Assembly: GCA_037903355.1 (NCBI GenBank)
Contig: JBAJFE010000041.1
Span: 310,001-374,000 of the forward strand
Source: Trichuris trichiura
Lineage: Eukaryota > Nematoda > Enoplea > Trichinellida > Trichuridae
Reading direction: 5' to 3'
Length of the DNA stretch: 64,000 bases
Part shown: positions 1-11,400 of the stretch, piece after piece
Position numbering within the stretch: position 1 is the first letter of the stretch
Layout of the letters: every line of letters begins with the position of its first letter
The notes under the pieces: model-generated
Told to the model about the DNA's origin: nothing
The model's input: the letters and a program-made list of their open reading frames with translations, nothing else
Databases searched by the model: none
Made by a program: the position numbers and the translations under genes

Positions 1-156
1 GTCCTAATGAAAACCAATGGAGACAGACTTCATTGTACCAGGCCGAGAATGTTCTTCAATCAACTGGCTCGAAGACGACGCGCCTATATTCAATCTGTGC
101 GACGAAATTTTAGAAAAAAGACTAGCAAAGATAAGGAAGGTCGTTTTCTACGCTGA
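1..156 (+). CDS. Possible last exon of an unidentified gene, 5' truncated by the window edge
   Basis: Frame 1 is open from the first base to TGA at 154-156 (51 codons) and reads as a very basic tail with runs such as QLARRRRAYIQSVRRNF. An AATAAA lies at 418-423, about 260 bp after the stop, which would suit a 3' UTR. I cannot recognise a family. An overlapping frame is open from an ATG at 17 to 238 and may be the real one, or neither may be coding. The call rests only on the open frame at the edge, the basic composition and the polyadenylation signal. Confidence 0.25.
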   Translation, partial: VLMKTNGDRLHCTRPRMFFNQLARRRRAYIQSVRRNFRKKTSKDKEGRFLR

Positions 157-2200
157 TAGATTGCTTTATTTTCCTTTTGTCCAGTGTCCTTCCATGGAAT
201 TATCGTTCGATTTGAAAAGCGGCTGGAGGAGAAAGTAAACTGTCTAAGAGGTCGCTGCTATTCTTGCATATCCATTTTGTCTTCCGTACTCAATCAAAAT
301 GCTTGAGCGCTTGAGAAATTCTTTTGTGTACTTTTCTCCAAGAGATCAATAATCAACGCTTAGCGTGGAGAACTGTTAACAAATTCAATTTATGAATGAG
401 TGCAATTCAGCGAGGCCAATAAAAACTTGCTATTAGTACTGTTTCTGAAGATGTACAGTTGTCTTCATTTCTCGCTGGTTTTTTTGTTCTATTCCTTCAA
501 TTCCTGACATGTTGGGTCTTGATTCGTACAAAAAGAAGCTGACTTAGAATCGCTCCTTCATTATTGAAAGTAGAATACATATTTACCAATTTTTATTTGC
601 TTGTCCCATTAGAGGCCGTGTTTACACGTGATAGGATAGCTGCTCCTCAGGGACTTATGCAAATGGGTCATTGGTGTTACAATGTTATTCTGACAGGAGG
701 TAAAAAGGGAAAATAGGTCTTCAGAGGTCGACATATGAGATGCGTAGAGCCGCTGTACGCTGAGTTTTAATGCACTATCTCTTTCTTCTCTTTTGGAGGA
801 TCTACTTGTACTTTCAGTCGGTTGTTACCTTCCTCAGCTTACCCTGATGCCAGAAGCTATTAATATTATTGCAATATGATAAAGGGAGAGGTTTTAAAAG
901 CCTGTATTAAAACAGCAATAAATTCTGATGCCATTCAAAGAGATAGTTTAAAACCAACCTTAATCGAAGTATTTAAGCGTCAATTGTTTTTTCAAAGTCG
1001 TTGTTTGAGCAGTGTGTAACGTATCTCTTAGCTAAGCTTACAGCAAATCTCACAAGTTGTTCAGAGAATGTTTCGCTTCTTTTGATTGTCATATAAAATC
1101 AGTATATTAGATACCAAGAAATCTTTTGCTGCTGAGGCCGCTATTATTGGGATAATTAGACAATTTCTTTGCCATTCTATTGGTAGGCATCAGGATACCG
1201 CTGGAGCGTCCTATAAATTTCACAGCAGGTGTAGGATGCTGCAACACTTTTAAGCAACGTTAAAGAGTCTTCAGTCTCCTTTATGTTTTCACGCAGACTC
1301 CTTGCTATCTCCTGAAGCCGTAACTCGGCGGTTTCAGCCAGCTCAGCAGCTCAGCGAGCTTAACTTGATTCCACTCTTTCACCGGCTGAACAACCGCATT
1401 CTTAGTAATGTAATGGTATTGGGCTGTAAGCGCTTACGGTAAATTGACAAAAAGTTTCGACCTTTACGTAACTACCTGCTTTTCAACTGTGTGCAAGTAT
1501 GTATTTTAACATGCTTTAGCTTTTAATGTAGATATGGGATAGTCTTGTCCCTACTGTTGGGAATGCAGAACCAAAACTCAAAAATAAGAAACGAGAAGCG
1601 TTCAGGTTTTCCGTGTCTCATCTTTAGGGTCTGAAAGCTCTTCAATCCAACTGTTAAAATATTGCTGTATGTTTATTTAACCGAAAGGAATGGACGGAAA
1701 CAAGAATAACGAGTTACTTCGATGTAGGAGATGAAAAGTATATGTGCAGCAGATGATCCATTACCCAGAATAATTGAGACCAGAGGTATTTCAGATTTGG
1801 AATATCCAGGGCAATCCGTAAATGTTTTTTTGCATCGTAGTACTGTTATCCATACGGCCATTTATGAGGAGCTGTTTATTTTAAGTAGAAAGACGAAGCA
1901 GCTAGTGGCAGCAGTATACCGGCAAATACAGCAATTAGAAAAATCTACCGTTTGCCATTCGCACGTTAAAACACAAGCAAAGCCACATGGCAGCCCATCT
2001 TATCAGCCCTATAGAAGTCTGAGAGAATAGCTGTTACATAAGGTCACATTCATCAGGGTGCTTTTTGTGCTAGTTTCAGTTGAAGTTTTCGCCGATTATT
2101 ATGCAAAAAATTCGTCATAAAATATTTTATGCAACGTTTTTACCTGCAACGTCATGTTAACCCTGGAGCACCCAGATAATGGATCACTTGCTGTTTATAC
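157..2200. other. No identifiable gene
   Basis: AT-rich sequence. An AATAAA at 418-423 may end the gene at the left edge. A 99-codon open frame on + at 1731-2030 has mixed composition with no recognisable domain or clear splice sites; I do not call it. Nothing else is visible. Confidence 0.5.
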
Positions 2201-2206
2201 TATATA

Positions 2207-2237
<31 letters not shown>

Positions 2238-2250
2238 AGATATAGATATA
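2201..2250. repeat. TA and GATATA microsatellite
   Basis: About 20 bp of alternating TA followed by five GATATA units, ending exactly at the TA that borders the MITE at 2251. The element therefore lies in, or next to, a TA-rich target. Confidence 0.9.
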
Positions 2251-2598
2251 CAGTAGAACCTCCGAAGTTGACCACCTCTCTATGTCGACCACCTCCCTAA
2301 GTTGACCCAATTTTGACCACCTGGTTGGTCCGCACGTTAATAAGCGCAAGGACAACCTCTATACGTTGACCACCTCCATAAGTGGAAAGTTGACCGCTTT
2401 AGCCGTGACGTGGTATATGGACGCATTGCTAGTTTGTTCACTGTAAGTTGACCAGTCTGTTGAATGGACAACTTACGGTGATTCAACTGCAATCTATTCA
2501 GCCGAGCCACTTATAACCACAGCCTCCTATGTTGACCATCCCCTACGTTGACCAGTCTTCCCGGTCTGTTGGGTGGTCAACTTATGGGGGTTTTACTG
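2251..2598. mobile_element. Pogo/Tigger-like MITE, 348 bp, with TA target duplication
   Basis: The left end begins CAGTAGAACCTCC and continues AGTTGACCACC. The right end, read in reverse complement, begins CAGTAAAACCCCC and continues AAGTTGACCACC, so the termini form an imperfect inverted repeat of about 27 bp. TA flanks both sides (2249-2250 and 2599-2600). A CAGT(A/G)-type terminus with TA duplication is the hallmark of the pogo/Tigger branch of Tc1-mariner elements. The interior has no open frame but is filled with some ten GTTGACCA-like units in both orientations, probably old transposase-binding or subterminal repeats. It is non-autonomous and would need a transposase from elsewhere. Confidence 0.8.
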
Positions 2599-2600
2599 TA

Positions 2601-2779
2601 TTAATAATTTAAAGTTTAAAGATGACATCACCTTACTGGTTGATAATTTAAAATAAGTTGGGAGCCTATTCGCGAGCTTTGGAGAGGAGAATGCAAAGGC
2701 TGAATGTAAAGAATATTAAGATTCCGGCGACTGGCACATAGAAAATAAATGGAAAGGAACTGGAATCTGCAACAACCTA
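2601..2779. other. Short intergenic stretch, nothing seen
   Basis: AT-rich linker between the MITE and the left satellite array. Confidence 0.5.
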
Positions 2780-3310
2780 TACGCATGACGTCGCGTCAAG
2801 GTGTAACCGTCTCACGTTCAAACGCGCAGCGCCTCGCTTTCAAGCGGACTCTTACCTTAACGTGGCGCAAAAAAATTGCTTTACTCGCAAATAGGAAAAT
2901 TTAACGGTTTGAAGCAGCGATAGATCTAACATGCACCGGTTAGACTTCGCCACAGGACGTCTCTCAGGTAAACCTTGACGCGGCGTGAAAATGGATCGAC
3001 GCCTGCCAGCTTGACTTTACAAGTGTTTGACACAGAAAAACCTTTTGATGCCGCGCCAAGATGGTTCCCCGTCTGCCGCTTTGGCGCTTGCAAAGTTTTG
3101 ACTTTACAACGTTTTGACGCCGGGTCAAGATGGTTCACCGTCTGCCGGTTCGACGCTTGCAACGTTTCGACTTTACAGTGTTTTGACACCGCGTCAAGAT
3201 GGTTCACCGTCAGCCGGTTTGACGCTTGCAACGTTTTGACTTTACAATGTTTTGACGCCACGTCAAGATAGTTCGACGTCTGCCGGTTTAGCGCTTCCAA
3301 CGTTTTAGTT
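2780..3310 (-). repeat. Left array of a 69-bp TTGACGC/GCGTCAA satellite
   Basis: Unit starts at 3061, 3130, 3199 and 3268 are exactly 69 bp apart, with a degenerate unit from 2991 and older traces from about 2780. Each unit contains an inverted motif, TTGACGC-n-GCGTCAA, joined by a segment with GCCGGTTTGACGCTTGCAAC. 69 is a multiple of three, so both strands carry open frames (2926-3381 minus, 2975-3271 plus) made entirely of repeat; these are not called as genes. The same unit recurs in the opposite orientation at 6.3-6.6 kb. Confidence 0.85.
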
Positions 3311-3389
3311 CCGTCGTCAGTGAAATGAAGGAGCGTTTCGAAAGCTCTGAAAATAAAGTTGAGTGTTTTAGTCCTGTTCAATTTTTTCC

Positions 3390-6050
3390 TAATTATCGCT
3401 CATCCACCCCCTGGTAGGACAATTGTTTCGTTTGAATTACAGGTACCAAACAGATAAGAACGGGAAAAGCCGTAAAAGATCTAAAAGCTATTTATTTAAA
3501 TAGATCGAAAACAACTTTTAACCTTTAGATTGCATGTAGCTCTATGGCAGTATTTCTTGAAGATTGTGTTTCAAATTCCAAATAGAAAACATAGTCGCGA
3601 GATGATAGCTCTCAACTATTAAGGTGTCTTTCAACAAAAAAACTGTCGCAAAAATTGCTATTCCAGTGCACTCCTACGTCGTCTTTCAGAAAAGTCACTT
3701 CTCGACTCACCTTTTTCTTACTGTTATTCTTTACTATTTTCGCGTTATTAGAGAATACTGACCGTTACCGTTTTATTCCAAATACTCTCTTCGTTATGAT
3801 TCCTTTCGCTTGCAAGCAATTTATAGCTGAAACGTTTCTAGTGCAAAAGTCTACATAAGTCATTTGACCGCTCTTTGAGGTTACGTGTTTCTGCATCCTG
3901 TGTTTTCTTCTTGGGATTTTAAATGCTAGCAATGAATTGGCAATTCATCAACGGTCATAATGGGGTCACGAAATTTTCATCCGACATTCCAGAGAAAGAA
4001 CAACTAAATCTGTTTTCAATACTTTCTTTTCAAATAGCGAAAGAGCTTTTGACGAGCCAACATACTATGAGCATTGACATTTGCAGATGTCTTCTCAGAA
4101 TCCTATCAGTTGCATCCTATGAGATCTTAACATGTCACATGATTTTTCCTACTGAAAATGTATGTTTTTTCTATTCTCTAAGACAATCTTTTCGATTCTT
4201 CTCATCCGCCTTCTGCCTGTATTCTGCGACCAGAATTTTAACTGCGTCGTAATAGTTTCGTTTTGTAAATATTCTAAATTCTTATCTGTATTTCACTTGT
4301 TTTATTTCCTTCGTGCAACAAAGCCGAACAACAATTGTCCCTCTGAAACACTTTTCTTTGCCATAGTTCCAAAGGCCATCTGAGCCCTCTTCTAAAGGCT
4401 ACTTTGAATTCTATTTGCTGCAAATAGTTCTATCACAAAAGTTACTCAGGTATCATTGCAATAAAAGAAAAAACGTGTTATTCGCATCGTATGTAAGAAA
4501 ATCCGTACCTTCTTACAGCACGGTACAATGTTTTGTCTGCTTATTCAGCCAAGTTCTGCAAGAAAGTTTATTCCTTTGAGACAAGTATGGAGCACTCAAG
4601 ATCTGTTGGGTACCGTTATCAGCATTGAAAATACCTTAAGAAATAGGATTTTTTCTTTTTTTCCATAACCTTTACTGAACACTTGAAATGAAGAATTTTT
4701 AACATGAAACCTTCTGCAAAGAGAAATAAAATACTTTTGCATTGAAAAAGCGTATTGCCTTACTATAGCGTGAATAAACATTTGTTGGGTATTTTTTTCG
4801 CTTCTGTGCCCATCACGTTGTGTAATCGACAATCAGGAACATATTGAGTGAACAGAGTGCACGTAGAAAACGTTCGTGACAATAATTTTTCTTTTGATCA
4901 AACCGCGCACTTTTCACGGTATCATTTTGGCAGATCACCCATTTTCAAAATTTTTTTGTTGGAGACTTAGCACGAAGACCTTTCAGCTTCGTTGTTCAGC
5001 TATAAACATTTTCAGATAGGAAACTTAAGTGAGGAAGGAATCGGGAGATTACGCATAGTTTATTAATAAGCTATAAAGTGCAGTCTGAAAAAATTCAGAA
5101 TAACCAGATAAAAAAGATGTTTGGGTAATCTGTCAAGAATGGGTAAGTGGCTATCCGTGGATGTACGATGATAAACACGACACGTTATTGTTAAAAATAG
5201 TGTACCGCCACTGTTAATTTACTATATTTTTATAATTACCACTTTGCTTGTATTGTTTTTTGCTGGAAAGAGTTGCGCGTTTGACGCAAGCCATTTCTGA
5301 AATCAGCCACATAGAATGCAGTAATCAGGTAGAACAGCTACTGCGTATCCTTTTCCTTCTTACTTTCTTGCCTTCATGTAGCATAGTTGACTTGTATAGA
5401 TGTCCAGTCTTTTCCTTTCGTATTATTGAAACACTGATAAGCGTTATTTCATTTTTGATTGAATAGTACAAAACGAATATGCAGCACTCATTGTTCTATA
5501 ATTCAGTGTTTTTCTAGTGAACTCCCGATCGTACTTCTTTGAACGTTTGACAAATAAATGGTTTGTTCCTTTCCTAAATCTTATGAAATAGGATAAAGTG
5601 ACGGAATAATTTCATGTTCTATGCCTATAACTTGTTTAGTTTACTCTATGAGATTAAACAATTACGTATGGAGAAGTGTAAAACTGGCAGTGATGTTAAA
5701 GATGAAAGAAAACGGCAATAAGCTTATATTTACTTGTTCTAAACCTTTGTTAGCGTTTTAGATGCCCGTTAGAGACTAGTTAGATCTGAAGGACACCCAC
5801 ATTCACTTCCCGTCGTCATGATTCAGTTACAGTTGGAGTCAAATAATTTGCTTGCATTCTTGTTCTTTTTCATTAAACTTGTTATTTAGCGAGAATGAAA
5901 AGGATTACGTGAACTCTATGGTACATGTTGTAGTCATTAGATTATACGCACCTCTGTCTGCAAAATCTAATTCGAAAAATACGTTCGCCCGAATCTGCTG
6001 CTTTCATCTTCTTTTCTCAGACCGAAACGTGGCGCTATTCGTATTTGAAC
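3390..6050. other. Sequence between the two satellite arrays, no identifiable gene
   Basis: About 2.65 kb of AT-rich sequence. Open frames of 60-110 codons at 3923-4252 (+), 4596-4832 (-), 5248-5466 (+) and 5852-6133 (+) are rich in F, L, S and C, as expected for chance translation of AT-rich DNA, and show no domain. This stretch would be the interior of any foldback-type element bounded by the arrays. Confidence 0.5.
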
Positions 6051-6600
6051 GCATGAAGCGACAATTTCGACTTCACTGTAAATTAGTTACTCCACCTTGG
6101 CGCCGCGTCAACTTGAGCCCCGCTTTAAGGTGAGACATGTTTGCGCCTGAACTTCAGACTGGTCCATCTCGACGCAGTGTAAAGGTGTGACATCTGTCAG
6201 CTTGAACAAAGACGATTCCACGTTTATCCGGTGCCAGAGAAGGTCCCGGCCTCAACGCGCGTCAAACCGTGGTGACATTAAACCGCCTTTGGAAAAAACA
6301 TCTTGACGCGCGTTAAGACGTAATGTCAAAGCGGCAGGCAGCGGTCCATCTTGACGCAGCGTCAAAACGGCACAAGGCGAATCATTTTGACGCGGCAACA
6401 AAACGTGGTAAAGCCAAAACGTTGGAAACGTCAAACCGGCAGACGTCGGACCATCTTGACGCGGAGTCAAAACGTTACAAACGTCGAACTGGCAGACGTC
6501 CAACCATTTTGACGCGGCGTCAAAACGTTATAACGTAAAAGCGTTAGAAACGTCAAAGCGGCATACGGGGAACCATCTTGACGCTGCATATATACTATAT
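6050..6600 (+). repeat. Right array of the 69-bp satellite, inverted relative to the left array
   Basis: Units beginning CAT(C/T)TTGACGC start at 6347, 6383, 6452, 6505 and 6574. Spacings are 36, 69, 53 and 69 bp, so two full units and two internally deleted ones are visible. The unit is the reverse complement of the 3.06-3.3 kb unit (shared GCGTCAAAACG, CGTCAAACCGGCAGACG and GAACCATCTTGACGC segments). Degenerate traces extend left to about 6050. Open frames across it (6252-6503 minus, 6323-6538 plus) are repeat translation. Confidence 0.8.
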
Positions 6601-8474
6601 GCTGGTATATGCTTGTACCAGCGAAGTAAATACGCCTCGTTCACTTTTTGATAATAAAAAAATGAGTGTATAAATATGTGCCCGTTTTTTAAATAAAATG
6701 GAAATTAAAGTACTCATCTGTAAAATGATTTACACCATAAGTGTTTTGTTTTCTTGAAAGCAGTATGTATAGATAGATAACTTCGCTATCTGTCGTATAA
6801 TGTTCAGCAGTACATGTAAGATTCTGGAAACTTAGGAAGGTTCATTTTTAAAAAAATAATTCTGTTTTCTGTTCTTTCCCTCTACTCAAAGAAAGGGGGC
6901 CATTAGTAGTGTATTACGATCAGCAATTCCATTTTGCTACACTTGACTTGACTAATTCTCATCAAGTAAGCAAAGGTTCCTTGAAGTGAGTCATCCAAGG
7001 GCTGACCTCGTATATACTGGCTCAGATATTCAAAGCAGAGCTGATACGGATCCCAACTGCGGTTTTGTTTTTAGGTGGCATTTGGCAAGCAGACAATAAA
7101 GTGACATTCGCGTGGCGTCTGCTGCCGCCCCATCGGTCAAAGTTCTTTGCCAGCCGATTTAATACGTTCAAACGAAAAGAAAGATTATCCGTCTCAGCGC
7201 TGAGATCTGAAGGCTTGAAGAATTTCGTAAAAATGTTTGAGCTATGGCAAGTTTTTAAGAAAAGACTGAGGAACCAAAATGACTCACGTTCGTAGCAATT
7301 TCTCCGCTTTGCGCGTAAGATGCATTCCAAAAGTGTAGATACTATTTCAGCATTGTTTCTCAGGTAAACTGCCGTTGCAAAGTTTTATCCTTGCTTCTCT
7401 CCACCTGTAAACTCTGGAAACCATCCCAGAGACGTGTAAACAAAGTTGCTTGAATCATTTTCCCGGTTGAGACATTGTCGATGTGCCTTTTTAAGTCGAC
7501 TATTGGACATTGCTACTTGCTGTACAGAATTGTGGAAGTAATATTATCAGTATATGCGAAGGCATAGTGACGTCTTAGCCTTGCCGCCGGTTCGTAAACA
7601 AATGATTACTCGTCTCAGCGAAGCACATGACGCAGCATGAAGTAGCTCTCAACTAGTTTCGTGCAGACTTTGAACTCGCGAATTCTCACGTTGAAATGTT
7701 GTTTGCCAATTTTGGCCTGCATGTTTCAGAGATTGTTGGAATGTGAGCAAGTTGGTCTGGAAACGGCGGAATTGCGTTGAGAATCTGCTCTTTTCAAATT
7801 GTGGCAACAAAGTCGGAATAGAGTTTTTTATTTTCGCGCAAACTGAGCACTTGGAACATGTCGGTCGCGTGAAAGGAACTGAATGATTGTTGTTCCGCAG
7901 TGGTTTGACGACGGGGCAGTTGGAAGTTCCAGGTAGCACTTTTTGAAAACGTGCTGTATTCTATTAGAAGCTTAGAAGTCCATCAGGCCTTGTGTCATTG
8001 CCTATTAAATTGACGTAACAAGCTGTGCTGTTATCGACAGCTGCCTTGTGGCACATTGGAGTTGAAAGCTTTCCTGGGAGGGTAGAAACGAAACATACGG
8101 GTTTGTTGTGATTAATTGTTCTGGTGAAACTTTAACACCCATCCAACTGATGGAATTGATTTACCGACGTATATACGGCGCTAAGATCACTGTTCTCTAC
8201 GTCGATGTGACAGGAGGTTAGCTTTCTCGAAGACTTCATCAGCCGTCCTATTCACCCAGCGGCTGCTTACATTTTCAGGCAACAAGGACTTGCCAGCTTT
8301 TGCCATCCGTAATGACCACATGGATAGGGTGAAACATTCGTTCGTTGATGACACGCATTGGCTCAAGAGTTCAAATTCTAATGCAGTTACCTCTAAGCCT
8401 CCCCTTAGGCCCATCTCCAAAGCGCGTAACTAATAGTGCCTAGGCGTCATTTTGTCCACCAAAGCGCTCGATTT
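6601..8474. other. No identifiable gene; upstream of the Costars gene
   Basis: AT-rich sequence with overlapping open frames on both strands (7022-7330 minus, 7065-7295 plus, 7649-7939 minus, 8187-8420 minus), none with recognisable domains. It presumably holds the promoter of the gene starting at 8491, but no TATA box stands out. Confidence 0.4.
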
Positions 8475-8490
8475 TATTGCAGGATCAACA
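8470..8490 (+). promoter_or_regulatory. Splice acceptor 8 bp before the Costars start codon (candidate spliced-leader site)
   Basis: The sequence ATTTTATTGCAG ends at 8482, followed by GATCAACA and the ATG at 8491. A pyrimidine-rich acceptor only 8 bp from the initiator is typical of nematode trans-splice sites. It could equally be the acceptor of an intron in the 5' UTR with an unseen upstream exon. Confidence 0.5.
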
Positions 8491-11400
8491 ATGTCAGCGA
8501 GTTTGGCAAAGTTCCAACAAATGTCGGATGAAGCAGCAAAGGCTAATGTCAATGACGTTTTCTCACCTTCTTGGACCCCTCCAAAATTCGATCGAAATGA
8601 TCCTGATTACGGCAGGCCTAAGCATGGTTCCTTGACGGAAAAGAGAGGAATCGCAGCAGGTGAATATCTTTTCCGTCCTCTTTGACTTTGCTTTAATCCT
8701 AGTGCCGCTCCAAGCTTCGTTTTGGCGCTTTTCAAAGTTCGTTCCACGTTGGAACTATTAATAACTCATAACTCATCATAATGTTTTTTTTGCAAGTGGA
8801 ATAAATACAGTTTTATATATTGTTTATATGTCCCTAATCTAAGCGTTTTAATTCTCGAATTAACGATAAACAGGGCCAGTTGTGTTTAAGTCAAGGGATG
8901 CGCTTTACATTAACCTAGACTAGGTTGCCGCGGGATCCACTTAGACGCGAGAAATTTGCCGCTTGGCTTAATTCGACGAATGGATCTGGTTGACGCCGGG
9001 TGGCAAGTAGTTCCCGCTTGTTCATCGTTGTTTGACCGCTATCTATGTCTTTCCTTGCTCTGTAAAATGGCTTTGAGTTACTTCGCTTCCAGCTTGACTT
9101 CAGTTCGACATTGCTCACTTGCGACCGGCACTCGCTGCTGTAGGTTCATGAGCGTTTCCGAATATCAAAAGGGGCAAATCCCGAAAATTATCCTGAAAAC
9201 GATGTGAGTTGATAGGTTAGACGGGTTGACATCCTGAACGGTAGAAATCGCGAATTTATCGAAACGTTGAATGGGACGCAATGTTTACTAGGTCGGAACG
9301 TCAAAGAACCGTAATACTAAATGATTCAGAGGGCCCATGTAATATAAATCTGGTGACGTCAAAGTGCTGAATTGGTGGCAAAAAGGAGTTACGCGCTTCT
9401 ATGAAACCGGTCCATAAGCTAAGCCGAATTAATGAGTATACGTAAGCATATTCTCACATGTGCTGAGGTACCAAGACAAATTTGTTCCCTCAGCCAATAG
9501 GTATCCCATTCCGTTTCCCTAATCACTAAGGCAGTTCATGTTGTCGGAATGTCGTGGCAAGCTCGTCTCCGACATAGCTGAAGCATTTTTGAGAATCTAT
9601 GGTTTGCATAGTTGCATTCTTCAATGTTTGGAAACATTAGCACATCCCTTTACCTAAACGTTTAGTGTGCTCCCCTTAGAGCGGTTGCTTGAGAAAACCG
9701 GTTAGCAGTAGCGGCTTTCAAGTTCGCGACGCGCCGCTGCAGTTTCAGGTTGCAAAAACAAATGGACTGCCTTATTTCTGGTTTTTACTGAGGCATCTTT
9801 TTACCCTGAAAAGATCTATCCTTCATTTCAGTTTCTAGTTGGGACAGGCGCTGCTCTACGATGCAACAGACGTTTTGCTTAACTCGTCGAATGAATAAGC
9901 TGGCTCTTCTTAGCTTATTTATGGAAAAATGTGATTAGTTTTAAGTTGCGCTGACTTTGCGTAAGTTTCCTACTTTTCAAGAACAACTATTTAATCTATA
10001 GTGAAGAACGGAAAGAATCCTCGTCCATTGCTGACAATAAATGCGGTGATGTATCCATCATTACGTTTAATGTGTTAGATTAATAGCAAAAAAAATTATA
10101 AGGCTTTCGGACCGGCCGCAGTCTGCCATCAGTGTAGGGATTCAAAAAAACAAATCAGGGCGATATAGAATTAACAACAAGTTTAAAGATTTGAATTTCT
10201 ATAGTACATTAGGATAATTTTCCTTGTCTCAATTTTTGTTACAACGTTACAGTGACAGTTACGAAGCAAATTTCCGCATTTTAAATGTTCAAACCGCAGT
10301 TTAAAGTTGCCATGATTACTGTGGCTTTGGACTTGCTTGTTTTTTAATAACGCGCCAGGAAATGACCGCGAACGACTTGAAAGAGTCGCGGTTCTCTTTC
10401 TCTTTTTACGCTAGGCTGATTCAACGTGATTTCAAACGTGAAAACATGTCTACTCATTACAAAAGATGTTCAAGTACATTCACCCAGTTTTGTGTCAATA
10501 CCTTAACCTGCGAATTATTTGGATTATTTGGAAATTTCAAAGTGCTTTTAAAATTTAATAAACGGTTTGATCATGTATTTAGTATTATAAAATAACCGAA
10601 AACCTTCGGAAGGTGCCATATTTTCAAAGTTTATTCGGAAAATTCTTTTTTCCGCGCAGATTCAAACTAAATGAGTACGTTTTAAAATGTAAATATGTGC
10701 GGGCTGTCGTCTGCAGCTTCACTTCCTTTTTGTGTCCGTAATTTAACTCAACGAGCTTTCTTCGCATGGTGAAATAGCGGACGTAACTTTTCGGTCGAAA
10801 GTTCGCAGCAGTCAAGCTTATAAACTTGCAATTAATATGTTCAGGTTAACTTAGGGAAACAGCTATTTCTATTATTGCTTTGGCGGGAAGAAAGCGAGCA
10901 GCTTAATGCTGTCAACAATGCATGTTAGACGATAAAACGACAGAACTTCTCATTTATCGCATAGCATTGCTTCTCAGCAGCGAAGTTGTTGTTCCACGAA
11001 TATTGAAGTTGAATTTTGCCTGTGAGAACATGAGCGTTTTTACGCTCTGCTGATCGGGCAGCCATGTGGGGTTTTAAATAAAGATACTACTGGATTTGTA
11101 AAATGCTAATTAAAGAAAAACTTGTAATCCCGAATTATGTCATTTATGCTCAGCACATTTCTCTTAGGCCTATTCGTATGCTTTTGTGCTGTGCTGTTAA
11201 AATGTGGCAGCTGTCATTATTGAATAAATGGTTAATTTTTAAAACTCGCTTAGGACGTTGAAAATATGGTTACCTTTAGCGAGTTTCTGGAATTTCGGAA
11301 TATTAGCGATCAATATAAATTAAAACCGTTTGAGTTTTTAAAATAGAAGCTTTCAGGAAAACCTTTCCCCGTCATGAGTGAACAGTCTTATTTGTTAATG

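Noticed and set aside
1731..2030. 99-codon plus-strand frame
   Set aside because: Composition is acceptable but there is no domain, splice context or neighbouring exon to support it.
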